Assembly: GCA_024516155.1 (NCBI GenBank)
Contig: JAJJXM010000086.1
Coordinates: 1-64,000, forward strand
DNA: 64,000 bases
Origin: Pyronema omphalodes
Taxonomy: Eukaryota > Ascomycota > Pezizomycetes > Pezizales > Pyronemataceae
Direction of reading: 5' to 3'
The notes beneath the pieces were generated by a model. That model ran no database searches, was not told the origin of the DNA, and saw nothing but the letters and a program-made list of their open reading frames with translations. Both the position numbers and the translations under genes were made by a program. Of this stretch, positions 13,056-25,212 are shown in pieces. How positions within the stretch are numbered: position 1 is the first letter of the stretch; the number at the start of each line of letters is the position of its first letter.

Positions 13056-13103
13056 TGAAATTTGAAATTGCTGGAGCGGGGTGTGTGTGGTGTGTACTAA
13101 GTT

Positions 13104-13150
13104 ATGGTATGGTATGGTATGGTATGGTATGGTGTGGTATGGTATGGTGT
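13104..13150. repeat. GGTAT pentanucleotide microsatellite
   Basis: Roughly nine GGTAT/GGTGT units, just downstream of the TGTGC array. Confidence 0.9.
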
Positions 13151-13683
13151 AATAGAATGGGGATTTCTGGACGGTTCTTGGAGGGTGGTATGGATTGGTC
13201 AGAACGCGGAATGCGGAATGCAGAATGCGGAAAGTATAGGATATTCAGGATATGTGAGATATGCAGGATATCTAGGATATGCGAGATATGTGAATGTTTT
13301 TGGAGCCTCTGGATCGAGTTAAGTTGACGTGAATTGACGTAAATCGACGCGGATCGACATATTTTTAATGCATTACTTGATGTCATTATATATACAACCC
13401 CAATCGACACATAATTTACACTACTATTCAAGGGTTTTTTTTGTTGCTTCAAATGCGGCAATTGGCTATTTATGATTGGCTATTCCATATTTCATATCTG
13501 ATATTCAATATTTGATATTTGTGATTGGCATTTGATATTCAATATTTCTCTTCTATAGCCATAATAGATCATATTTCAACCCCACAACACATCAACCCCA
13601 TACTATACCCATTAATCCAAACTCCATACCATACCATTCCTTCTCTTCTCTTCTCTTCTCGCAGAAGTAAATATATCCAATCC

Positions 13684-13925
13684 AATCCATATCCATATCC
13701 ATATCCATATCCATATCCATATCCATATCCATATCCATATCCATATCCATATCCATATCCATATCCATATCCATATCCATATCCATATCCATATCCATAT
13801 CCATATCCATATCCATATCCATATCCATATCCATATCCATATCCATATCCATATCCATATCCATATCCATATCCATATCCATATCCATATCCATATCCAT
13901 ATCCATATCCATATCCATATCCATC
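13684..13925. repeat. TATCCA hexanucleotide array, about 40 copies
   Basis: About 240 bp of near-perfect TATCCA hexamers. Because the unit is a multiple of three, frames on both strands stay open (Tyr-Pro repeats on plus; Met-Asp and Trp-Ile repeats on minus). These are not credible genes. The same hexamer recurs as a short array near 37.66 kb. Confidence 0.95.
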
Positions 13926-14569
13926 TCTCCATCTCCCAAGTGTGATATGCTAAACCTGAGCACAAGCACCTAAATAGTAATAGTAATAGTAATAGTAATG
14001 GTAAAATGTAAAATCTACCATAACAATCAACTAGTAAACCATAACAGTAAACCATAACAGTAAACCAGTTACCTAATCCCAACACATCCCGCCCCTTCAA
14101 AAACATCATACATAGGTACATACATACATACATAGGTACATATAACTTTTTTCGCAGCTATAGTTTTCATATCATGTTATGTACCAGGATTTCATATCAT
14201 GTTATGTTATATAGCAGGATTTCATATCTTGTTATATAACAGGATTTCTAAGCTTTCTTTCTGTTTTCTTTCTTCTTTTTTTCTTCTTTTAATGGGAGAT
14301 ATTAATACAAAAAAACAAAAAACGGAAGTTAAAGTTGAAGGTAAAGTTGAAGTTGAAGTTGAAGTTGAAGTTAGAATATGGATGTTTGTCACTTATCAGT
14401 TATCATGAAATTGGGAAATTAATCAGGAAATCAAGAAATCAGGAAATCAAGAAACCATTTATCAGGGAATTGGAAATTGGGAAATTGGGAAAGAAATCAC
14501 TTATCAAGAAAAAAAAATCGCATTTTAATTCCATTTTTCCATTTCCATTTTTTCATTTTTCGTTTTCCA

Positions 14570-14715
14570 CAACCATCCCCCTCCCCATCCCCATCCCCTT
14601 GCCTCCCCCATCCACCATCCCCCCCCATCCACCTCCCTCTCCACCATCCCCCCCCCCCCCCCCCCCTGCCCCCCCCCCCCCCCTGCCCCCCTCACCCTAC
14701 CTCCCCCTCACCCTC
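14570..14715. repeat. C-rich low-complexity tract with poly(C) runs
   Basis: Strongly C-rich strand with two long C runs (about 14649-14666 and 14671-14682) in CCATCC/CCCTCA sequence. Its ORFs encode only Pro/Ser/His and are rejected as genes. Confidence 0.85.
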
Positions 14716-15929
14716 ACCATCACAAATCCCCCTCACAAGTCACCAAATCACAAATCACAAATCAAGCATAAAATCCCTCAGTATACTCATAGTAGTAAGC
14801 TATAGCTATAGCTATATCCTTAGATACCCACACACCCCCAGCGAGTAGATTTGATTTGATTTGATTTGATTTTCTTGAACGTTCCCCAGCGCGTAGAACA
14901 ACAACGGAGAAAAGGGAAGAGAAGAGTAGAACAACAGCTCAGAGAGAAGGGAGTACATAGAACAACACAACATAGAGAAGAGTAGAACAACAGAGAGTAG
15001 AACAACAGACACAGAGGGAGTACATAGAACCACACAACACAACACAACACAACATAGAGGGAGAAATAACAGATGATAGATAATAGATGATAGATGATAT
15101 CAAAGCCGGCTAAGTAAACAATATCACACAACAGCAGCAGCAGCAGGAAGCCCAGCCAAGCCAAGTCAAGCCTGCCAAGCCGACCAATCAAATCAATCAA
15201 ACATCCACAAGCCAGCAAGCCATTAGAAGCAGCACAAGTAACACTAGCACAAGTAACACTAGCACAAGTAACAATATCAAGAGCAAGAGCAATACAGTGA
15301 CCTAATAACGCAAAGAAGAGACGAGCGAGAAGAGACAAGCGAGACAAGCGAGAAAAGAGAAGAGACAAGAAAAAGATAATTACGACGATAAAAAAAGGTA
15401 CGAGTTATGAACGATATCGATATTTGAGATAGAGTAGTAGTAGATAGAGATAGGTAAAGTAAAGTCAAGTCAAGAGTTAAAAAAGAACAAAAAAAAAACA
15501 ACAGTTAAAAAGAAAAAAGAAAAAAAAAATCGACACAAAAAAAAAGAAAAAACAACAAGACGCGCAGTCTCACATAGCCATGCTTACTAAAAAAAAAACG
15601 AGAAGGCATAAACTAGATATCTCTCAAAGAAGACGATAGAAGTAAAAGTAAAAAAAAAAACTCAACACTACACACATGAGAAAGAAGAAAGAAAAAAAAT
15701 GTTTCGACGAAAAAAAAAAGGAAAAAAAAAAAACTCCTCAGAAATGACGCATAAGCTCAGAACTCTTCAACTGTGTCCACTAACAGTACCCTTTCATTTG
15801 ATGAAAAAAAAACGGTTATCTCTTCTTTGCTTCTTGTTCTTGTTCTTATTCTTCTTCTTTCTTTACTTTTTCCCATCTTACAATAGGGAGGGATCAAGAT
15901 ATGATGATGATGCATACGAAACTCATTCT
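14716..15929. other. Intergenic, purine-rich low-complexity DNA
   Basis: The plus strand is rich in AAC/AGA/GAGA motifs and A runs, including an AACAC array near 15033-15053 and an ACTAGCACAAGTA repeat near 15240-15270. It lies 3' of the convergent phosphatase gene. No gene was seen. Confidence 0.5.
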
Positions 15930-17898
15930 TTATAGGGAAACATCAAGAACCAAACTGACATCATTCACATCAGCGGTAGAAAGATCTTCCAATACAGGAA
16001 TAAGATCCAACAACTCATTATCGTGAGCATCCGAGAACCAAGAAGAAATAGGAACTGCGTGTTGAGGGTGGAAAATGTAACTTGTCGGGGAGTTATCAAT
16101 GATGATAGTGTCCTTTAGGTCACGTCCAAGCTGGGAGAGGTCCTACAAGAGTAAAGTCAGCACATGATTGTAATTCAACATTGGGTATCAGTGGGGGGAG
16201 GGTGCACTGTGCTTTGCCGAACTTTGTCGAGCTTCGCACTGCGCGCGGCACCAGCCCCCACCACACCATATTTCCGACGCACCTTGACGTAATTTCCCTG
16301 GTGGTTGAAGCAACTTTCCCGGAATAGCCTGTGGTGAACGACATGGTGAATGTCCAATTGGTCGAGCAAGGGATCTCCATACTATTTATCACATCATAAT
16401 GAGCCTCAATGCATCCAAAATAATCCACAGACAACAAACCTTCGAGACGGAAGCAGTGAAAACGACAACTTCGTAAAGTTCTCCAACCCTCTTCATGAAT
16501 TGATCAACACCGGGGCGCTTGATGACATAGACATTGTGGTAAGTTCCTTCAATTTCAACAGGGATAGTAAAGTCGGCTTGTTGCAAGAGCTGTGGATATT
16601 ATGTCAGAATAACTCAAATTTCCCCAAATTAAGGGGGGTGATAATGTCAGGATTTCAAACCTTAAAACTACTATGCACAAGGGTTTCGTCCAAGTCCAAA
16701 ACCAAACATTTCTTTCCCTCCATTTCTGGCTTTATCGGGGGAAGAAGCCACTGCTGTCTGTCCTTTCCGGCAGTAGTAACCAAGGCATCGGCCGCCTGAG
16801 CCTCAGCCTCATCCTGGGCAGGTGCCGCCATCTCAACATCCTCCTTCTCGGTAGGAATTGGTAGGGCGGTTACAACAGCCTCCTGTTCCACCTTTCTTGT
16901 CTCGGGCTGAGCCTTCTCATCGACAGTCTCATCCTCAATTTCCACCTCCTCTGCACTCGACTGGGTTGGTAGCGGGGCGTCCGGAAGAATGGCGTCCTTC
17001 TCCTCGACAGGTGTGGGTGCCTGAACCGCAATCGGAATAGGGGCAGCCAACGTTACGGGCGCAACTGGCTCAACCTTTTCCTCCGTAACTTCCTTCTCCT
17101 CAACCTTCTCATTATCAACTGCGATCTTAGCAGGAACAGCAGCCTCCGTGGGCTTCTCGGTAATTTTTTCCGCCTCTACAACCTCTGATGACCTACCGAT
17201 AGCACTATCCTGGGGAGCACCAGGAGCGTCTGTAGTCTGGGTGACCGGAGCAGTCTTCGCGGGAGCTGCGGGAGCAGGTTTTTGGGAGACTGGTCGAGCT
17301 GGCTGCGCGTCATCGTCTGCTGTGGTACGTCTACAGCAGAGGAAGACGGTGAACAAACGACCAATAGTACCGGATTTCTTTGATTTTCCTCCAGACTTGA
17401 CACTTGAACCTTCGGCATCGCCTGCGCGTCTTCTCTTTCGCTTACTGCCGGTAGATGCATTGTCGCTCATGGCGGGGGCGGCATTGGTACTAGCGGTGTT
17501 GGTAGGGGATGGATCGGCCATTTTAGAGGCTGCAGTAGAGGTTGCGGCGGAAGAAATGGTTGACTTTTTGATTTCGGACCCGCCGGTAGATACGGAAGGG
17601 GTAGGGTTAATTGTCGCGGAGGAGTTGTCGAGAGAAACCGATGAAGGTTGGATGGTGGAGGATCGACGGTCGGGGGATGTGGAGGGCTGAGCTGTTGATG
17701 CTGTTGCTGCGAATGGAAGAGGTGATTAGCAAATGGAATGCGGCTGGAAAATGTCGCGTCGGACGGTACCCTGCTGCGCACTCAAGTACGAAACAGTGGC
17801 AAAGGAAGGGGAGGGTTCAGTGGCTCACCTGAGTTCGTCGCGGACGATGTAGAAGGGGTAATCGCGTTTGTTGTAGCAGTTGTAGGCTTCGAGTCCAT
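15930..17898 (-). CDS. PSR1: Psr1/Nem1/SCP-type FCP1-homology phosphatase (5 exons)
   Basis: Exons on the minus strand: 17898-17829, 17706-16661, 16589-16440, 16381-16283, 16142-15930, giving 525 aa. All junction phases close exactly, and the last intron ends with GCTGAC plus CTTGTAG. The haloacid-dehalogenase phosphatase domain occupies the C-terminal third. The catalytic DxDxT motif reads DLDETLVHS (about residues 361-369) at the end of exon 2, followed by [19 protein letters not shown], and the C-terminal TIIIDNSP with [14 protein letters not shown]. Known family role: removal of phosphate from Ser/Thr; yeast Psr1/Psr2 act at the plasma membrane in sodium and general stress response. A Cys pair inside FLCCRR (about residue 145) could be a lipid anchor site, by analogy with the N-terminal Cys pair in yeast Psr1. 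The roughly 340-residue N-terminal region is Ser/Thr/Pro- then Glu/Ala-rich and likely disordered. Confidence 0.9.
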
Positions 17899-18843
17899 CT
17901 ATACAGGACTGCACCACTCTAAGATCGGACACCGAACAAGGTGTAGACACAAACCCCTTTATGGATCGGTAAGAAGGTAAGGTTGGTGGTAGTGGTGGTG
18001 GTGGTGGTGGTATGTAGGAGTCGGGCCGGGAGCGGGTAGCAAGCAGTTACTTGTTGAATAAAGGGAAAATTCAAAGGAATGAACGAAGTAACAGAGAATT
18101 GCTTTAGAAAGAGAAAGCTGTTGAATATGCACACTCTTCTTTTTTTTTTCGTAAGAAGAAAAAAAAAATTATAAAAAAACGAAAAAAGATGTAAAAATCA
18201 GAGAGAGTGTAGAGAGCGGAAGTTATGGTGGTTGTTGTAGCCGCCCGACGTTGATCCAAACTGAGAAAAGGCTGATTTGGTTGAACGGTGAACCCCCTTG
18301 TGCTGCTTTGTGTCTGTCGGTCTGTCTGTCGGTCTGTCTGGTGGGTGGGTGTTTGTCGAGTGGACGAGTGAAATTACACAAATCTCTCTGGTTCAACTCA
18401 GCTCCGCGACCGCAAACTTGATCTTCTCACAACCTAAGCTATTCAAAGCTTCTTCCTTCTGGTCTCGGTGGGTTCTCTCCTCTGGGTGATCTCCTGTGTG
18501 CAATTCTTATTTGCACTGTCGTCGCGCGGGCTTTCTGGACAACGGACAACCGGTGGATGGGAGGGGGGTGGATTCACTCGGGGGGGAGGAGGATGAGGGG
18601 AGGGGGGTGGACAGGAGTTGTCGCGGTTGTCGAATTGTGGGTGGTGGTCGGGAGATGTCTGGGTGGAGGTGGTCGTGGGAGAGAGCAGTTAGTGCGGTAG
18701 GGAAGTTTAATGAGCGGTTGGCTCTGGCAGCGCCAATTAGAAGACGATTCCCCGGACGGCTAAAACACGAATGAGGCTGGCTGGGCTGGATTGTGACAGC
18801 GAGATATTAATTAGAAGGAGCGACGAGAATTACTATTAGGGAC

Positions 18844-19260
18844 TATTACAGAGAAAAAAAAGAGAGAGAGAGGTTAATGAGTGTGAGAAAAGGAATGGGG
18901 GGTTGTATTGGTAGAGACAGTCGGGGGGGGAGTGGGGAGGGGGGATGAGGAGGAGAGCACGGGGAGGAAGGGAAGGAGGGAGTCGAGTGAGTGAGAGAAA
19001 GAGAGAAAAAGATAGGGGAGACGGAGTGAGAGATTATGAAAAAAAAGACGGAGTAAGAGAGAGTGAGAGAGACCGGTAGACAAGAGAGAGTGAGAGTGAG
19101 AGAGTGAGAGACGGAGAATAAAAAAATAATTAAAAAAAAAAAAGACGGAAACCGGAGAGAAAGACGGACGGAGTTGAATACAAAGACGGAGTGAGAAAGA
19201 GTAGCAGCACGGAGTTGAAGACGGAGTTGAGCACGGAGAACAAGACGAGACGAGACAGGA
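18844..19260. repeat. Purine-rich (GA/GGA) tract
   Basis: About 400 bp in which the plus strand is almost entirely A and G (GAGAGA, GGGAGGAAGG, GACGGAGT units). Polypurine mirror-like DNA of this kind can form triplex structure. The pyrimidine strand stays open over 147-160 codons (Leu/Ser/Phe-rich), which I reject as coding. Confidence 0.8.
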
Positions 19261-19297
19261 CAGACCCAGGCACCAGGCAGAAAGAACACCCACCATC

Positions 19298-19300
<3 letters not shown>

Positions 19301-19328
<28 letters not shown>
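19301..19328. repeat. AGC (CAG) trinucleotide repeat
   Basis: About nine perfect AGC units in non-coding DNA. Confidence 0.9.
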
Positions 19329-19437
19329 CTCTGGGGAAATGCAATCCCCAAATCACACCTAACTTTAGAACGAGCGAATGGGCTTCGTTGGTTGGTTGGT
19401 TGGTTGGTTGGCTGGTCTACTTTCCTCCCTCCCTCCC

Positions 19438-19469
19438 TTCATCCATCCATCCATCCATCCATCCATCCC
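19438..19469. repeat. ATCC tetranucleotide repeat
   Basis: Eight ATCC units, preceded at about 19387-19411 by a GGTT tetramer array. Confidence 0.9.
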
Positions 19470-19792
19470 TCCTTTCACGATGAGTGGCTAGCAGGAGGTA
19501 CGAGTGAGAAGCTTGAATGCATTTGGCACGAGCGGCGATGGGGGATGTGGGATGTGGGATGTGAGATGGGGGATGGGGGGGATGGGGGGATGGGGGATGG
19601 TGAGTACGGGGGCATCTAGCAAGCAAACCAACACTTGCGAGAGGGCGCGAGATTGACTGGCGTGAGAAAAGGACAGTTTTTTTTTAATCAAAAGAAAAAA
19701 AAGTTTAATCAAAACCACCAGTTTTTAATCTCACCAAAGAACCAGTTAGTTTAATCAGCGAACAAGCCAGCGGTAAAGGAAAAAAAAAACGA

Positions 19793-19839
19793 ACGATGAT
19801 GATGATGATGATGATGATAATGATAATGATAATAATGAT
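19793..19839. repeat. GAT/AAT trinucleotide repeat
   Basis: GATGAT units grading into GATAAT units. Confidence 0.9.
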
Positions 19840-20518
19840 GACATGCCCGCGCCGCCAACTTGTCGCGCAATAATAAACAATTCAAATAAATAATATTACC
19901 TCATACCAGGATAATCAATAAGAATTTCGGAATAATTTTACAAATCTAATACATACACACTACAAGTACAAAGGTAATTCATTCCTATGTACCAGTGTGA
20001 AAATATTTTCACATTCAAATCTCATTCCCATATTTTATTTGTGTCTGTTTCCTATAAAAAATTCGCCGGGTCAGGTTGGCCCTTCCTATTTTGCGTTGCA
20101 TGGGGGGGAGGGGGGGCATAACGTCGACGGTCGACGGTGGACGGTCGGTCAGTACACCATGGTACACCATCGCGGGAGCGTGCAGTGATCTCCTCGGGCC
20201 AAGTCAAGTTCCAGGAAGCCAGAGAAGAAACGAGCTCGGAGCAGCAAGTAAGTAAGTAAGTCCAAGGCGAAGAAAAAAAAGAGAAAAAGAAAAAAAAAAA
20301 ACGCCCACGAGAGATTCAACAGCAGCATTCAGCATGCAAGATCAGAAGTAACCAGCACCAGCTAATCCGATCCTCTGATTCCAACCTGCATCTATCATCT
20401 CAATCTCCATCCTGTAACTCATTTGCAAAACCTCGAAATCGAAACTTCACTTTTCGTTTCTGTTTTCTTTCATCTCATCCTCCTCCCTTCCCTCATCCTC
20501 CCTTCCTTCCTTCCTCTA

Positions 20519-20538
20519 CCCCCCCCCCCCCCCCCCCC
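20519..20538. repeat. Poly(C) run of 20 bp
   Basis: Uninterrupted C homopolymer downstream of a CCTT-rich stretch; one of several C/G homopolymers scattered over the window. Confidence 0.9.
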
Positions 20539-21155
20539 AAATGAACACCCTCCGCACAGACACACAGACACACCAACCAACCAACACACAGACACACCAA
20601 CCAACCAACACACCGACACCGACACCGACACTTTATAACCTATACCCACACCCCGACAACCGAGATTAGATCAGATCTATGGCGGTATGGCGGTATAGTG
20701 GTAATCTTGCTTGCCTGCTTTCTGGCGTCACTTTGGTATGGTGACTGTGTGTATGGTGCAACCATTTTTGCTTTTCTTTTCTTTTCTTTTCTTTTCTTCC
20801 ATCCACTTATTACCATAGCAACATCATTACCGTGGCAACAGCAATTGCAACAGCAATGGCACAGTAAAGCAAACATAGTTCGTCATTGTAGAATGGCACA
20901 GTAAAGCAAAGCCGCAAAAATACCAGTAAAGCACGGGTAAAAGCTCCTTTTGCTTAACCAAGTTACACACAAGTTACAAGTTACAAGCCAAAATCCAGCC
21001 AAACGAAACAAACGAAACAAACGAAACGAAAAGAAAAGACAAAAAATAAAAAAAAGACAAAAAGGAAAAAAATAAAAAAACCTTCGGCGACAGTCAGCTG
21101 CTACATAAAATTCGACCGTACATATGGTGGATATACAAGCAGTTAGCAGTTAGCA

Positions 21156-21180
21156 AAAAAAAAAAAAAAAAAAAAAAAAA
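21156..21180. repeat. Poly(A) run
   Basis: About 25 A in a row, followed by an imperfect repeat of AATAAAAAACCCCCC-like units (about 21183-21236). Confidence 0.85.
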
Positions 21181-23180
21181 GGCCAATCAAAAAACCCCAA
21201 TAAAAAACCCCCCAATCAAAAACCCCCCAATAAAAAGCTATATGTACCATACATACATACATACAGAATCAAGCGAGCGAAGTGTGAAAAACGTGACAAG
21301 CTACAAGCTACAAGAAGCATACGGCCTCTAGAAAGAAAGAATCCACTTTCCTTTGGTCCATAGATGGGCTTATTAAGCCGAGCACGGCTTCGGGATTGGG
21401 ATGTAGCTGTCACTGTCACATCGCATACTTACCGCACACCGCACACCGCACCTACATACGCCCCTTATCCTATAGCTACCTAGCTAGCTACCTAGCTGCT
21501 TGAAGCCTTAACTATCCCATCCACCACCATCCCATCTATGTACATAAGTCGACTGCAACCATACCATACTAACCTACATAACCTAACCATCTACATAGTA
21601 CATACTGCCATCAACCCTAGTCCTAAACACACCTAGTACCATCGCTTGCAGTAGCAAGAAACCTAGGAAACCTAGGAAACATAAGAAACCTAGGAAACCT
21701 AAAAGAGCTTTTCTAGCGAGGTGGAGGGAGCTAGACTTTATTAGGTAGGTTGTTTATACTGGACTCTTCGGATTTATACTAAGTTGTATACGTTAAGCTG
21801 GAGACAAAGCTGGTGATAAAGATGTGACTAAGCTGGAGACAAGGATGTGACTATGCTACGTAAAGTTAGATAACTGCGAGTTGTGTAAGCTATTCTGCGC
21901 TGCCTATGCTGCCTATGCATGTTCACCAAAGGCACCGAAAAACACCATACTACGGTAGCGTTACTAGCGTTACTACATACAGTCGACTGTAGCTGCATCT
22001 AAGGAAACTAATAGGAACCAATGGTGACTACTAGCTTTACTAACGTTACCAATGGAGACTAACAGGAACCAAAGTGGACTAATAACCACTAATAACCACT
22101 AATAACCACTAATAACCACTAAAATCTACTTCCGAACTCTACATACATATGTACATAGCCTGGTATAGCCTGGTAAAGTCCTATGGTGCTACACGACTGT
22201 ACTTCCGTACATCCATCTTATGTAACATCTCTGGTGTACTCCGAGATATGGTGCATACTATACATACCATACATACCATACGTAAACTCGGCTTATGCAT
22301 CTTATGTACCTTGTCACAGCATCAGCAGAGATGAAATTATAATTATGTATGTACTGGAAAGTCTATTATTATGTAGACATATGCGGGGTGGTTTACATAT
22401 GGGGGGCATTGGATTGGATTGGATCTTGAGATGGAGTTGGAGTTGGTTATAGAGGGATGTTTAGAGGGGCGTTGTATATATGGATAGATAATTGGTTGCT
22501 TAGATGCTTGGTTGGATAGATGCTTGGTCGGTTAGATGCTTGGTCGGTTAGATGCTTAGATGCTTAGATGCTTGGTTGGTTATTTTGATATTTTACTATA
22601 CATACTTAACGATTTAAAAAAAAATTGGCTTTTTCTTTGGTCTTCGATTTCTTTAAATATTCTTTTGTGATTACGGATAGGCATTATAGTCCTTCATAAC
22701 GTGAAAATACCGGTAAGGTGATATTATTACGACAACGCAACGATACGAGAACGGAAAGTGAACCAATAAATGAATAAACAAATCCAAATAAACCGAAAGC
22801 CGAAAACCGCAAGCCGAAAGCCGAAAGCTATATATCACATGCCATATGTCATATGTATGCCACTACACCACAGTAGATACATACAAAAACAGCAGAGAAA
22901 AACGTTATCTATCTATCCACCTACATATCTATCCATCTACACATTCCCCCATTTCCCCAGACATCCACATACCCATTTCCCCATTCCCCCAAACACCATC
23001 ACTCACTACACCATCACTCACCACACTACACCATCACTCACTATACCAAATCCCAACTATGTATGTATATACCTCGATTACGCCAATTTCCACTGCATCG
23101 TCCCAGTCATAGGATCAGAGCGGTCTTTAGTCACAGCATATCATTCGTTGTTCGAGTGATATGTTATGATAAACATACCG

Positions 23181-23310
23181 TTGGACTGGTGGACTGGTAG
23201 ATTGGTGGATTGGTGGATGGTGGATGGTGGACTGGTGGACTGGTGGATGGTGGGCTAATGGACTGGTGGACTGGTGGACTAGTGGACTGCTGGACTGGTG
23301 GACTGGTACT
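23181..23310. repeat. GGACTGGT minisatellite
   Basis: About 15 degenerate 8- to 9-bp units (GGACTGGT, GGATTGGT, GGATGGT). Open frames across it on both strands encode Gly/Trp/Asp or Ser/Pro/Val repeats only. Confidence 0.85.
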
Positions 23311-25195
23311 TTTACATACATACATACATACATATATACATAACACCGCTGTGAAAAAGAACGTTACTGTAGTTCAGAAAGGATTAACCGTACTGGGTGT
23401 GGAAAATTATTGTGTAATGGTTGTGGGTGTTGCTGGGATCGGTGGTGAGGATGTGGGGGGATCGGTAGTGATTAGTAGGGGGATTTTAGATGGGGCTGCG
23501 AGGGATTGTGGGATGGGACATGATGTGGACCTTGGTATAGCGTGAAGTTTTATAATCTGCCCAAGTATTTTTTTATTACTGATAATTACTTCGATCTTCG
23601 TATAAGCTCCGGCTGATAATGTTGAAGCAATGTTTTGCTGCTTGTTTAGTTACTAGTAATCGATGACACGGTGACGTCTATAGAAAACCGGCAAAGCCTG
23701 GGTGCGCGGTGTGATATGTTATATCTGTGTTGAATTTTATAATGGGGGTAATTATAATCCGTTTTCAGTGAATTGGAAATATCAAATGGTATGTAAATTA
23801 TGTATAATAACTTCTATGCCAAGAAAAGCTTTGCTATGTATTGACAACTGTTAACCGTCAACCACTGTTCTAGTCGATATCTTCTATTCCGAATTTATAA
23901 GTTTCTCATTATGTTGTAAGTTACTGTTACATTCTTCTCTGTCTGGTCATGGTATCTATGATCAACCCTCCCCCCACAAATCAGTTGGTAACACCTTACT
24001 TTTTACTATCTGCGTCATAATCATAGTATATTTACCCACATATGGACCTGCTCAGTGCTGACCCAATACTAGGCATGAAATATCTACCCCTTCCACTTCC
24101 ACTTCCATTTCCATTTCAACAAACAATTCCACCACAGCCTACGTAAATAACCAAAACTCCCAAAAGACTATTATTAGATTCTTCTTTCCAATCCATCCCC
24201 TAATAGCTATCTATTTTGAATGCCCATCTTCACAGTAATAACATCAAATAAACCAGTAATGATAAATCATTTGCCACATTTTAGTCCAAGAATATGCACT
24301 GTTTGCTCAGTTCAACTGCTTACTTATATATCTCAGCCAGATATTTAACCCAGCTATGTTGGTCGTATGTATTTATCACCCGGAAATTGACACTAAAAAA
24401 ATCTTGACACTAAACATCCCGAAAAAAAAGCGTGATAATACTCCGCATACCCCAAGACTGAAATATACATGAAGAAGTATATACAGGTATGTTATGCGCA
24501 GCTTGATGAATGAATATCAATAGGTTTGTGTTACATATGTATAATAAGCCAGTCGATATCCTTTGAAGCTATTACAGGTTTTCGGCATCCGTATCCCGTA
24601 TGTAGTATACTAGTAACAGTAGCTATCTACCAACTTCTAAGCCTCTTCACATAAAAAACTCTAGAGAAATGCCAGTACTGGACTCTGGGGAAGTTTGCGT
24701 AACGGGGGTAAGGTTATGGCAATGCTCTATTGCGTTTTGTAGAAGAGGCGAGAGGCAAGAGTCAAGAGTCAAGAGTCAAGAGTCAAGAGTCAAGAGGCGA
24801 GACTACAACAATAGATTATTCCAACTTACTTAACCTGATTAAGGATATTCCTGGCACTGTTGCATGTGTAATTCAAGAGTTATAGCTTTTGCATCAATCG
24901 GTTGGTACTGCTTATTGCTGTGGAATGTAATAAAAAGGGCTGTTGTAGTCTTGTGGGAAGGTCGCCACTGTTTCATGTTTCACGTTTCATGTTTTGCTAT
25001 ACTGTACGAAGTGCACCCCAATTCTACATATATTCTTACTCCTGTTGAATTAACTTCCCCTGTTAAAAAGATTCCTGTTTTAACCAGCGTCTAGGGCCCT
25101 TGCCAACTCGAAATACGTGTTGTATGTATACAGACTTGGTTTAAACTATTCGTACCGTGCTCCGTAACTACGATTACCGATGATCTTTCATCTCA

Positions 25196-25212
25196 CCCCC
25201 CCCCCCCCCCCC
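25196..25212. repeat. Poly(C) run
   Basis: About 17 consecutive C in non-coding DNA. Confidence 0.85.

Noticed and set aside
13525..13969. Open frames of 125-173 codons across the TATCCA array on both strands
   Set aside because: They exist only because the repeat unit is a multiple of three; the products are pure dipeptide repeats with no flanking coding signal.
18846..19356. Minus-strand ORFs of 147-160 codons rich in Leu, Ser and Phe
   Set aside because: Produced by the polypyrimidine strand, which lacks stop codons; not a membrane protein gene.
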